DNA of 64,000 nt. Origin: Chrysomallon squamiferum. Its lineage: Eukaryota > Mollusca > Gastropoda > Neomphalida > Peltospiridae. The position numbers and the translations under genes were made by a program. Location: the NCBI GenBank assembly GCA_012295275.1, contig CM022678.1:108586-172585 (forward strand), written 5' to 3'. The notes beneath the pieces were generated by a model. That model was not told where the DNA came from and searched no databases. It was given only the letters and a program-made list of their open reading frames with translations. Each line of letters begins with the position of its first letter. The stretch's first letter is position 1. Of this stretch, positions 13,355 through 29,555 are shown in pieces.

Positions 13355-14962
13355 CAGTGATTCTCAACCGCCGTGTCGCGACATACAAGTGTGTCGCGAG
13401 GCAAGGTGTGTCGCGAAACTTTGTGACGAACACCGGAAAACACGGACAATGTGCATAAATCTCGGTTTCGTGTTCCACTAATAAGCCTTGGAGGAAGGAA
13501 CTTCCTTTCTCCAATGAATATGCACAACAACCTTTGCACCTTTCGCTCAAGGTCGATCAGTAGCCCATGAGACGTCAGTGTGATAGGTTGTGTGTGTGGT
13601 GTTGTTCCGCACTGGTAATGCCGATTGCCGAATTAACTTCGCTGTGTTTTAAATTATTGTCATTCTTAAACACTTCTTAGTAAAGAGATGTAGCTAACTA
13701 GGTGTATTTAGTTAAGAAATTATGCTAGTTAGAACAGACTTTGCAAATCTGTTCAGTTAACAGTGTTTACTATTTACTTACATCGAACTCAATCGTACTG
13801 CACACTCGATTTTGACCTCTAAATTACAGATGAATTTAAACTAAATTAGCTTGTGGCTGAACGCTGTTTTCTGTGCTTGCATATTTTTCAATTTGTTTAG
13901 CTCAGAATCAGTGTTGTTCACGTACTTTCAAACTATTGTTTTTAGCTCGCAATACTCGAGTTAAATCATATGGTGAATTAATTAAATAAGGATATTCAGT
14001 TTTTGTTATTGCATTGGTAGAATAAAGGTTAGTTTTTACCATATATTTCAGAAGGTGATTGAGTGAAAAAAAAATTGAACACTACTTAATGTTCCAGTTT
14101 GACACAGGATGTTGACCGTTGACACACGGATCAGTTTAACACTGCCTGTTGTTTACTGTTGTTGGTTAGATTAGCGCGTGTTACTTCACAATGGATAAAT
14201 TTGTTAAAAGGAAGGATGTTAGTGACGGGTGTGAGGTTGAAACAGAACATACAATGAAGCCCACAAAATCCAGCACAAAAAAGGCAAAAGTTCACCATAA
14301 TAGACGGTATTGTGATGATTATTTGAAGTTTGGATTTTCTTGGTCAGGAGATGTTGCTCAACCATGTCCATTATGTATAGTTTGTGGTGAAAAAATGGCC
14401 AATGAATCCATGGTACCAAATAAATTACTAAGATATTTCACGACTAAACATTCCTACCTACAAGATAAAGATCTGAATTATTTTCAAAGACTGTTACAAC
14501 AGCAATCAAAACGACGCAATGTTTTTCAGAAAACAATGACCGTGTCTGAACCGGCTCAATTCGCTTCAGTTGAGGTAGCTGAAATAATAGCAATGAAATC
14601 CAAATCCCACACTCTTGCTGAGTCAGTTATCCTTCCCGCTTGTAAAAAGATGGTGGAATCCATAATATAAAAAATAAGAAGAGAGAAAGACTACGTTCCA
14701 CTGAAGAAGAAATGAGAGTTTGCTTATCGCACATACGACCAAATATTCAAGAAGTCATAAGACAACACCAGGCACAAGTTTCACACTAGGTAAGTGGCAA
14801 TTCTGGGATACTAACATAATAAATTGAATCAGACAAGTCCATATATGTACTTTTTAATTTATTTTACGATTTCATCATATAATATTTAAAATTATTACTG
14901 TGTCGCGACAGTTTCATGCGCTCGTGGGTATGTCGAGAGTAAAAAAAGGTTGAGAAACACTG
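13355..14962 (+). mobile_element. hAT DNA transposon, internally deleted
   Basis: Terminal inverted repeats begin CAGTGATTCTCAACC on the left and, read inward from the right, CAGTGTTTCTCAACC. The element is flanked on both sides by the 8-bp direct repeat CACTATAC (13347-13354 and 14963-14970), the target duplication size typical of hAT. It is 1608 bp, too short for a full transposase. It carries an N-terminal transposase piece (14191-14670) joined to the C-terminal end (about 14690-14790), with the catalytic middle missing. Non-autonomous. Confidence 0.93.
14191..14670 (+). pseudogene. hAT transposase N-terminal fragment (ZBED/SCAND3-like)
   Basis: 159 codons from ATG. CPLCIVCGEKMANESMVPNK followed by LLRYFTTKHSYLQDKD is a BED-type zinc-finger region (C..C then H) as in ZBED5/SCAND3-type hAT transposases, followed by a KKMVESI start of the transposase core. 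The frame then stops. Immediately downstream, in another frame, lies EEEMRVCLSHIRPNIQE, the normal C-terminus of this family, ending in a stop near 14790. So about 400 or more codons of the RNase-H-like core, including the DDE residues, are deleted. Not functional as transposase. Confidence 0.85.
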
Positions 14963-14970
14963 CACTATAC

Positions 14971-19774
<4,804 letters not shown>

Positions 19775-20592
19775 GTTGTCTGGGTGCTGCAAGCTGGTTG
19801 TGCGAGTTCGTAGTGACGTCACGCTGCTGACACGTCAGTGTTGTTGTCTGTGTGCTGCAAGCTGGTTGTGCGAGTTCGTAGTGACGTCACGCTGCTGACA
19901 CGTCAGTGTTGTTGTCTGGGTGCTGCAAGCTGGTTGTGCGAGTTCGTAGTGACGTCACGCTGCTGACACGTCAGTGTTGTTGTCTGGCTGCTGCAAGCTG
20001 GTTGTGCGAGTTCGTAGTGACGTCACGCTGCTGACACGTCAGTCTTGTCTGTGTGCTGCAAGCTGGTTGTGCGAGTTCGTAGTGACGTCACGCTGCTGAC
20101 ACGTCAGTGTTGCTGTCTGGGTGCTGCAAGCTGGTTGTGCGAGTTCGTAGTGACGTCACGCTGCTGACACGTCAGTCTTGTTGTCTGTGTGCTGCAAGCT
20201 GGTTGTGCGAGTTCGTAGTGACGTCACGCTGCTGACACGTCAGTCTTCTTGTCTGGGTGCTGCAAGCTGGTTGTGCGAGTTCGTAGTGACGTCACGCTGC
20301 TGACACTTCAGTGTTGTTTTCTGGGTGCTGCAAGCTGGTTGTGCGAGTTCGTAGTGACGTCACGCTGCTGACACGTCAGTGTTGTTGTCTGGGTGCTGCA
20401 ACTGGTTGTGCGAGTTCGTAGTGACGTCACGCTGCTGACACGTCAGTGTTGTTGTCTGGGTGCTGCAAGCTGGTTGTGCCAGTTCGTAGTGACGTCACGC
20501 TGCTGACACGTCAGTCTTGTTGTCTGGGTGCTGCAAGCTGGTTGTGCAAGTTCGTAGTGACGTCACGCTGCTGAGACGTCAATCTTCTTGTC
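19775..20592. repeat. 68-bp tandem array, 12 units each with a TGACGTCA palindrome
   Basis: Twelve units of 66-69 bp, GC-richer than the surroundings. Each contains gtagTGACGTCAcgctgctgaca, that is the perfect 8-bp cAMP-response-element palindrome, followed about 10 bp on by the near-palindrome TGACACGTCA. All twelve TGACGTCA copies are intact (near 19814, 19881, 19949, 20016, 20083, 20152, 20219, 20287, 20356, 20422, 20489, 20557), while other positions vary (gtgtt/gtctt, ggg/gtg). Confidence 0.95.
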
Positions 20593-21049
20593 GACATTTT
20601 ACATGAGTTTGTCCTCAATCAATTCTGCGACAAACCACTACCGTAAAGCTCTTAATAACCTACTTTTGTTTGTTACTCGAATAGGGTGCGTCATTCCTTT
20701 TGTTACGCACAGGTAAAATAATAACTCAGTTTTTGTAAATAAACGTTGGTTCAAGAACACATGATGGTATGAATTTACATTTAAAAAAAATAAAGAAAGA
20801 AAGAAAAAAAAATCGGTCACGAAGCAAAAGCAAAGTTCGTAGTCGATAGCAACAGTTTATTTTGAAGTGCACACAGTCTATACATATTTTTTAATGTATT
20901 CGCTATTGCAAAGACTCACCTGTACTTTGAGTAACAGGATTTAGAAATAAGATTTAAGAGACCTACATTCAGGTGTGTGTCTCTGTGTGTCATAATGAAA
21001 ATAATAAATGAATAAATGAATAAAAGGTAAACTATTGTACTTATGATAT

Positions 21050-21245
21050 AGCTCAATGGTTTCCGAAATCTATATTTACTGTGATGGGTCCCAAACCAAT
21101 CTACACGTTTTTATTTATTCCTCCTTCCAAGTCAAGTTGAAAAAATCTAAACCATACCCTGGCTCAAGAACAATCTCGCGACCCCCAGAAAAAAGGCTGG
21201 CAACCTTTCTGGGGTTCGCGATACTCAGGGTGAAAACCTATGATT
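21050..21245. mobile_element. Short non-autonomous repeat, copy 1 (hAT-like MITE?)
   Basis: About 190 bp sharing gggtcccaaacc, ctacacgtttttattt, tccttccaagtcaagttgaa and cgacccccagaaaaaaggct with 28966-29130. Ends look like weak inverted repeats (aatggtttcc at left, gaaaacctat at right). Confidence 0.6.
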
Positions 21246-21267
21246 TAGCGGTAGTAGTAACACTGAC

Positions 21268-21326
<59 letters not shown>
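21268..21326. repeat. (AAT)n microsatellite
   Basis: About 20 AAT triplets. Confidence 0.95.
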
Positions 21327-21327
<1 letters not shown>

Positions 21328-22149
21328 AGTAAAATAATAAAAGATAATAATAATAAAAACAAAGATAAATAAATAAAAATAAGAAACTTGAACAGGACTA
21401 CAAATTCTTACAAAGAAATACGAGCTTAAACCTTTCATTGTGGAATAACTGTCACAGGTATCGGATTATTAACATGAAGTATAAACAGAGCTGTTAGAAG
21501 TATTAATCTGTTGTTATGACAGTTAAAAATAAACTTGACGTCAGTGCAAATTACTATTATTACTGTTTACTTTCTGACTGCTAAATGTTTATTTCATCAC
21601 TGACGCACGGAAATTGACCAGTTAGTTCACAGACTCGTTTAGCTGGTAGAGATGTTCTGTTTCAGGTTTTCTTTTTCTTCTTCTTCTTCTTTTTATTTTA
21701 TTTTTATTTTTAAATTTTAATCTCGCAAAAAAGGACGAGAAACATCTTGCGCCAGTGGAAATGTTAACGTAGCTTTTTAACCCGGGCAGACGTAAATTCG
21801 AAAGGTCGCGAGTCGACGATCGTCTGCAGTGTCTAAACTAAACCAGATAACTCTTTGACAGTACCAGTAGAGTTCTCTCCTTTCATTTATTCGAAAATAA
21901 TCTTTTTATCACGTATTATAACTATCTGATCGGCAGAACTAAATCTTTGGCGCCCTAAAGCTTCAACTTTTATGAGAAGCTTTCGAAATCAGCAACGAGA
22001 TCTGCGTCACCATTTTTATTATGTCCTGTGGGTTTCTTCCGTGACAGCTTTAAAAGTGTATTTACGGTCTGTTAGATTCATCTTTGTATGCAGTTTAGCA
22101 TTTTGAATGTTCTCTGTCTTATGTACGTCTGATTAGACTCTGCACATAG

Positions 22150-22312
22150 ACAATATTCGGGAATGCACTGGCGCAGGAGGACAAAGTCCAATCACGACCA
22201 CACAAAACCCGTTAGATGCCGCTGATGAGACTCGAACATACGGCACCCATTCGTCCACACTTCGAAGGCGGACGATGTAACTGTTCGGCCACCGAGAGAA
22301 CCATAAAAAAAA
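22150..22312 (-). mobile_element. Probable tRNA-derived SINE
   Basis: On the minus strand the sequence opens GGTTCTCTCGGTGGCCGAAC, with a box A-like GTGGCCGAACAGTT, and about 55 nt later a box B-like TGTTCGAGTCTCA, the spacing of a tRNA promoter. A tRNA-unrelated tail follows. Only one copy is in the window, so the family cannot be confirmed here. Confidence 0.55.
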
Positions 22313-22986
22313 GTTGCTCAGTAACCGATGTAATCATCGCTTCCCACGAAGGACGCCGTTCTTTGTCTTTCGTCATTTCTGCGTGAATCTATTTCTCTTG
22401 TGAGAAACTGGCCATTCTCAAGTATATAGTTTAGGGTTTTGAATATTATATGTATGTATGTGTGTGTGTGCATTATGTATGTATTTATGTATGTATGTTT
22501 CATATTCTATCAACAATACTTATCAATGAAAGTAAAAAGTTTATCCTTTTTTTTCACGGATTATTATTATTGACTAATTTATTTCATAATAATTGCAGAT
22601 ATGCTGTGTAAAATTAATACTCGTTCAGTCTCACCATAGACAAATAGAAACATGAGAGAGAAAGAATGTAAAAAAAAGAGAAAGAAAGAAAAAAATAAAA
22701 AAAAAAAGTAAGTGAATAAATAAATAAATACATAAAAATAACCAAAGCAACCTCAAACGATTTAAATTAATAATATGAGACTTATATGATTCTGGAGAGA
22801 AAAGACGGAGAGACAGTTAATAACAAAACAGAAAAGAAAGAAAACTTAAATAACTTGCCTGCAGCCTGAGCTGTTGAATCTGCTTTGTATTTATTAACAA
22901 ATATATCTGTTACCAGGTCCTAATTTTTTATATACTGTTATATATAAATAACTTGCTACTTTTAAATAAATAAATATAAAATGTTT

Positions 22987-23112
<126 letters not shown>

Positions 23113-23889
23113 TCAGAGAGTGAGTTAAGCAGACAGAAATACTCAAACACACAGAAAAAAGTACGTAAAAATATCTTATTAATATATGCACTCAAGACCT
23201 TCTGGCTCTAACTCTGATTAATTATTAAGCAGTCGACAGAAACAGAAATCGAATATTCACCTCTAAATACTTACTTGACAGTACCAGGTTTCCAGGAAAA
23301 CATAGATACATACAGAAAATACGAAATGTTACTGGGCAGCCTTTTCAAGACAGACACACAGACAGCATCACATACAATTGCGAGGCTACATTTAAAAGTA
23401 CATTCCATCTGAGTTTGTTATTAGTTTTTTGTTTTCTAAACCAACCTTTCATAAGTATGAAGTACAAAAGCAATATAATATATCGGTGTATATAATATAC
23501 ACTTTATTCTGTTTTAACAGTTTATTAACATAGACCATGATCATACAGTGTAATTGCTATTAGTAAATTAATAATAATCATAATCATAACAACAACAAAA
23601 CAACAACAACAACAATAATAATACTCCTGCTATTTAATGACAAAAGTGTTTACTGGTAGAGTGGGAAATAATTCCTTTACCACTTGCATAAAGATGAAGC
23701 TTGAGTTATTTCCCCTTAGTGTTTCGAAGTTATTCTTAATTAATTGTAGATTCTGAATACGTAAGCTTCTGATACAATATCGTGGGAGTAGAAGAAGAAA
23801 TAGAAAAAGAACAACAACAATTATATTAACTTCGGAGTTTCAAATCAAACATGGATATCGACCGTTTCTAATAAACAGGAATCGTGTTC

Positions 23890-26350
23890 GTATATAACTG
23901 GTAAAATTACAAAACGCTTAAAACGTGACACAGGATATAGACAAGGGGATCTGTTATTTCACTGTCTTTCCATCTTTTATGTTGAGAGTCTTGGAATCTT
24001 GGTAAGAAATAAGAAACGTATATACAGGATTGATATAAACGGCAATGAATTTAGAAATTTCGCCGACGACACAACCTTGCTATTAGGTTAGTGTGATAAA
24101 ACTCTGTGAGCGTCTGTGGAAACAAAATGTTTTACCGATATATCTGATCTTAAAGTTAATACATATCAAACAAATACAATAAACTTAGGGAAATACCAAA
24201 TTAATCACAAAAAAAGATCTAATAAAACAAAAATTAAAATGGACTACATAATTCACAATACGGATTTGTGTCAAATACAAAATTTAAAATTATATGCAAA
24301 GTTGAATGCGGTTAAAAGGCTGCTTGAACAATGGTCAAAGTTTTCTTTCTCACCTCTGGAAAAATTACTGCAATCAAAAGTTTAGTTTCATCGAAAATTG
24401 TTTGTTTGTTTTTCTTCTCTGCCAAATCCAACAAACTGTTTCTTTAAAATATTAGAAACATATTTCTGGAACAAACAAACCCCGACAAAATATATAAAAA
24501 AATATTATTTCAGGATTAAATATATAAATTCGAACCAATACATTGCTTGTCTTTTGTGTAACTGTTTATAATCTAGAGCGTCACTGATATTGGTTTATGG
24601 ATCACCTACAGCAGCGGTTCTCAAACGTTTTGAAGTCGGGGCACACTTGAAGCCTTACAATAAATTCCGGGCACACTACACACAATATGCTAAGAAATAT
24701 ACTACAAAATGTAAAATAAATTACAGAAATAACTGAAAGAAGAGTATAGACCTTTATTCATCATCTATTTGTTAAATAATAAATTAATAATAATAATAAT
24801 AATAATGTTTACCGACTGTTGAATACCTACATACTAATAGGCGGCTATTTATTGCATATTACAGGAAATGTAATAGAAATTAAAATATCCGTAAATCAAT
24901 AAATTCATCAAGAAAATAAATGCAAAAATAGTTTTTTTTAATTATTCAGTAAGTTTCATAGATAATGATAAAATAGTTTTGAGCCTGACGTGTTTTGGCA
25001 ATTTCTTCAATGTTGAGGTGTATGTATGATAAGCAAACTCTCATTTCCTCATCAATAAACTGTTGATTTGTTCTTTTTTGCCACTTGATGTTCGTGAGAG
25101 TGGAAAATCCTAATTCGCATAAATATGATGTTGAAAAATGCAGAGAAATGGCTAAAGCTTTTCTGGATATAGACTGGTATGCTTCTCTGATTGAAATTCA
25201 AACTTTTTCAAGACTTGATTCCTTATATTTAACCTTCAATACACCATCAATGGATACAGCTGCTAGTTCTACTTGTTCGGTTAATGTTAAACTAGCATCA
25301 TCTGAGATTTCTATCAATGGATTTCGAATGCAACCGTATTGTTCAGTGTTAAGTGATGCGAAATAATGATTTAATTTATCTTCCAAATTTGTCAGATGTT
25401 CAAGTATTAAGGGAAAGATGTCATTTATGCAAGTTTTTCTTGTCAAAGGAAACGTTTCCAAATTACCTTCAGAAGCTCTTCTCTTCGCATGCTAGTATTC
25501 AAAATACTGAAGTACTGAAATATATCAGCCAAATGCGGTAATCTGCTAATCCAGAATTGACATCGAAGGAGTTCACGAAAGTGGTTTTGTTATCACAAAT
25601 ATCTATCTGGATCCTAGAAGTTCGTGGGGCACACCTAAGCATGTCTCCAGGCGCACTACAGGACACACCCTTTGAGATCCACTGACCTACAGTAAAGTTA
25701 AATTGCAGATATGTACAAATCCCTTTTGGAAAAATGTATCAGATATATGCTCAAACTTTCTAGACAAATGTAAAGTCACAAGGGATAAGATAAAAATACT
25801 ATGTCAATAGATTTAGTATGACGTTCATATTAAAACTGATAATAAATCAGATTATTATAAAACATTGTCAATGAAATGACTTTTATATTTTTAATATCTT
25901 TTTTCTAAAGCCAGCTGTCTTTCATGCATAGCATTCTGTTAAAAAACACCTAAAAAATAAACAAACAATATATATGTATAAGTTTAGACCACCATTTACA
26001 GTTTACAATGACTTGATGCTAGCTATCAATATATAGTATAAACTGTCTTTATAAAACAAATAAGAAAACAAAATAGCAGCATATTTTGGGGAGTTCTGTG
26101 ACAAATGGTGGACAAATATACAGATCTTGTTTCGTTGAAGCTAACTACAGACATGCATTTGGTATTATATGGTATAAAAGGTTCAGATAAATGTGAATTT
26201 TATAATAAGCTTATGAAGATTTAATGTACATTGTTTCCTTATGGAAACAACTTCAGACATTCTGTAAATATATAATAATTATTTAGGAATAGAAAATGCA
26301 AATATATGCAAAGTTTTAATTGATTTTTCTATATTAGTTTTGCCAATGTC
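23890..26350 (+). mobile_element. Non-LTR retrotransposon (LINE) relic, interrupted
   Basis: At 23926-24090 a frame reads GYRQGDLLFHCLSIFYVESL and then INGNEFRNFADDTTLLLG, matching reverse-transcriptase palm motifs (RQGD, and xADD with the two catalytic Asp). Further on are ISDLKVNTYQT and, after frame changes, KIVCLFFFSLPNPTNCFF and YFWNKQTPTKYIKK, which are typical post-RT thumb sequences of LINEs. A hAT element sits at 24612-25684. Past it, NPFWKNVSDICSNFLDKCK and later weak coding traces suggest the LINE C-terminal region. Several stops; dead. The 5' and 3' limits are approximate. Confidence 0.7.
24612..25684 (-). mobile_element. Second hAT transposon relic, nested in the LINE
   Basis: Terminal repeats CAGCGGTTCTCAAACG (left) and, inward from the right, CAGTGGATCTCAAAGG. 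Both sides carry the 8-bp target duplication ACCTACAG (24604-24611 and 25685-25692). 1073 bp. The transposase C-terminus runs on the minus strand: NPLIEISDDASLTLTEQ, then SIREAYQSISRKALAI, FSTSYLCELGFSTLTNIK and FIDEEMRVCLSYI, matching the ZBED/SCAND3-like dimerisation region. A stop (TGA near 25197) breaks the frame. Confidence 0.9.
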
Positions 26351-26939
26351 CACTTTTGTATGTTTCTTACAATGACTTATACTCTTATTTATATGAACAA
26401 ATATATTTATATCTAAAACATTAATTCTTCATCATCATCATCTTCTTCTTCTTGTTCTTCTTCTTCTTCTTCTTCTTATTATTATTATTATAATTACGGT
26501 TGTTGTTTTTATTGATGTGGTTGACACTTCTGTATTTTAACACATTAATTTCCTTTAACTTTTTTTTATCAAATATAATACTGCATCATTTGTAATCCAA
26601 TACAATAAAAAGAAAAAAGAAAAGAAAAAAGAAAGAAAAATAGACCAAATTTTTATATATATATATAAGTGAAACAGATAAATAAGTTATAATAAAGAAA
26701 TAAAGAAAGAAAGAAAGAAATAAAATAAAATAAAACTAAACATTATTACCACAACGATGAGTAAAAGTCACACCTGTGTTTAGATCACTCTGACTCCTAA
26801 TATCTACATATAAAAAAGTGTCCGATATTTTATTATTCACCATTACATTGCATTTTTCATTATTATTTTTATTATTAGCCCTAAGAATTGTTATAGTTCT
26901 GAGTCCGAACAATTTCTTTTTGTCCTTCTCTCCATTCCA

Positions 26940-26985
<46 letters not shown>

Positions 26986-27001
26986 TGTTTATAATGAAAA
27001 C
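26350..27001. other. AT-rich, microsatellites, no gene
   Basis: (TTC)n/(ATT)n near 26430-26490, (ATATAT) near 26657, (ATT)n at 26941-26984. May include the promoter of the adjoining BTB gene, but no motif is convincing. Confidence 0.4.
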
Positions 27002-28502
27002 ATGGCCACATCAGCTGCAGTTTCAAGTTGGCAGACAGGTAAAAAACTAACGGAATGTATTGAACACATTTTTCGTACGAGAACAGACAGCGACGTCAGA
27101 TTTGTTGTTGGACAAGATGAAACAATGGTTGAAGCACATCGGTTCATCCTCATGATACAAAGCGAAGTTTTCCACAAAATGATAACGTGAGAACTTCGCG
27201 AACAAAATAGCATCAAGTTGCCTGATGTGCAGGCAAATATTTGTACAGAGTTTTTTAAAGTATCTTAACAAATACAAACACAGGCACACGCGCAGCGACA
27301 CAGGAACAAACACATATAGGAAGCGAGATATACATACCAACACGAACATTGATAACAATACAGTTTTTGTTAGTAATCTAATTATTTTCTAATTAATTAA
27401 TCTCCCATAATTATTTCTCGTTATAGTTTTACTTCACATTCTATTACATATATCTTTACACGGATGACGTCGTCCTAACAGGCCACAACGTCACCGGTCT
27501 GCTGTATCTATCGAGGAAGTACATCGTCACGACACTTGAAGAACTGTGTGTACACTATTTGGAATCGTTGCTGTCGTCACAGAATGCGTGCGTCGTGCAG
27601 GAACAAGCTCACCTGTTTGATGAACATGATCTAAGAAGAAAACTCTGGACTTCATTTTGGCAAATGGCGACGAAGTTCTGAAGTCGGATGAAGTCACCGA
27701 TCTTTGTCACGAATGTCTGGTTGAGATCGTACGATCAGACGAACTGACAGCAGACGAGAAAAATGTTTTCGAAGCCGCTGTGAAGTGGGCTGACAGCGCG
27801 TGCACGAAGCAAGGAGAAGAGACGAATGGAGAGAACATGCGCGAAGTACTGGGGGAGGCCGTGAAGCACGTGCGTTATCCATTACTCGATCAGAAGTATT
27901 TTGTAAAACACGTGACACACACTAACAGACTCAGTGACACAGAAGGATTCAAGATTTGGAGACACTGGGTGAGCAGTGATGAAGATGTTTCACCTTTTAA
28001 CTCAAACAAGAGAACTTTAATGATGAAAACACAGAGTACAATAAACCGGTTTCGTAAAATGCGTTACGGCTGGTTCTTTTCTGGTAAATCTCATGAAGCC
28101 ATTACTTTCTCTGTCAACAAAAACGCTTTACTTCGCGGATTTCAGTTGTACAGTCACAGTGAACCACGCAACTACGACGTCAGCGCCTTCGTCACTGACA
28201 GAAGAACAGACGAAATACTTCACGGGTCTACGCTGACACAGAAATATAAAGACGTCGTGTCTGACGTGTATGACGTCGTGTTAAGACGTCCAGTGAAGAT
28301 TACTAAAAACACTGAGTACAGCTTGTTTTTTAATATTAAGGGAGACTACTCATGGTTTGGAGATTTTGGTAAATCCGAAATTGTTGTAGACTCTTTTGTT
28401 TGTAGATTTTCTGATTCAAAGAAATCTAAACACAGTGACAGAGAAGTTAGTCTTACACGTGTGTCATATGGACAGATACATGCTTTGTTATTTTTAGTGT
28501 GA
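27002..28502 (+). pseudogene. BTB-BACK-PHR protein (BTBD1/2/3/6 type) with two lesions
   Basis: This family acts as cullin-3 ubiquitin-ligase adaptors. Exon 1 (27002-27259, donor AAA|GTATCT) encodes WQTGKKLTECIEHIF and SDVRFVVGQDE followed by EAHRFILMIQSEVFHKM, a BTB start. Codon 63 is TGA (27188-27190), where relatives have a residue before the next conserved stretch, and reading continues ELREQNSIKLPDV. Exon 2 (from 27427) reads YTDDVVLTGHNVTGLLYLSR, then NACVVQEQAHLFDE; near 27646 one base is missing, and the frame shifts into the intact 281-codon stretch ending at 28502. That part holds the BACK domain (VFEAAVKWADSAC; VRYPLLDQKYF) and the PHR domain (ITFSVNKNALLRGFQLY; DYSWFGDFGKSEIV). 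Two lesions in an otherwise clean gene could mean a recent pseudogene or assembly errors. The exon 1/2 junction adds several unexpected residues. Confidence 0.8.
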
Positions 28503-29555
28503 AAACAACATCGTTCAAATAATGTCAGTTTTAGTCATCTCTGGGATCATACTTTAATTTATTTATTTATTTTTATTTGTTTGTTTACGTTTTGTATTTC
28601 TGATGACGTCATAACACTTGATTTGAGATTTTTGATTTCTAATGGACTGCTTTCTGTCAAAAACGTGCATGATGTATATAAACATCTCATTTGTTATATA
28701 TTATTTTACTGTCGTTATTAAATTAAATTTTTGTTTCGAATTTACTGTTTCTTTGTTTATATATGAGATATATATATATAAACAAAATGCAAATAAATTT
28801 CTTTTTGTATCATGAATTTCACTTCGTTCATATTTGCATTTAATTTGTGTTTAGAAAGTAAACAAAGTAAGTAGATATAAGAATACATTAATCAAGTATT
28901 ATTATTTTTATTATTTTGTAAAATTTTTATTTTTCTGCTTTGCCTCTCTCTCTCTCTCATTGATTATGACGGGTCCCAAACCTATCTACACGTTTTTATT
29001 TGTTCTTCCTTCCAAGTCAAGTTGAAAAAGACTAAAACATACCCTCGCTCAAGAACGATTTCGCGACCCCCAGAAAAAAGGCTGCCTACTCCTGTGGAGT
29101 TGGCGACCCACAGGTTGAAAACCTGTGCCCTTTACGTAACTAAATGAACATGATCACTATCACTATGTTAATACCAGAGTGAATTCACTCATTTCAAGTG
29201 TCAAAATCAGAGGTCTGAATAAATACGTATGACGCACACTTTGCTTTATTTTATTGAATTCGTCACAGACCGAACTAAAAAACGGCAACGTATCGAACTT
29301 TCAAATGCCAAATTATTGTCACAAACTGCATACTGAACGCGTTAAAGCAATTATATCATTGATATTTTGAATATCAATAAAATTAATTTGTATACAAGTT
29401 TAGAAGAACTGTGTGTATTGTCAAACTCTAATCACAAGAGTAAACAATGAAGATGAGAGAAATAACGGAAGTCCCCTGATCGCAAAATGTGTTATGGAGA
29501 TCGATGTACAAAACAGAGGCAAAATGTATAGATACATTCAACTTTCAAGTGATCT
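28503..29555. other. Downstream flank of BTB gene, no gene seen
   Basis: A CRE-like TGACGTCA near 28603, an AATAAA near 28790, a short repeat copy at 28960-29130, then unique AT-rich sequence to the start of the 55-bp array. Confidence 0.5.
28960..29130. mobile_element. Short non-autonomous repeat, copy 2
   Basis: Second, diverged copy of the element at 21050-21245 in the same orientation. No coding capacity. Flanked by a (CT)n stretch on the left. Confidence 0.6.
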
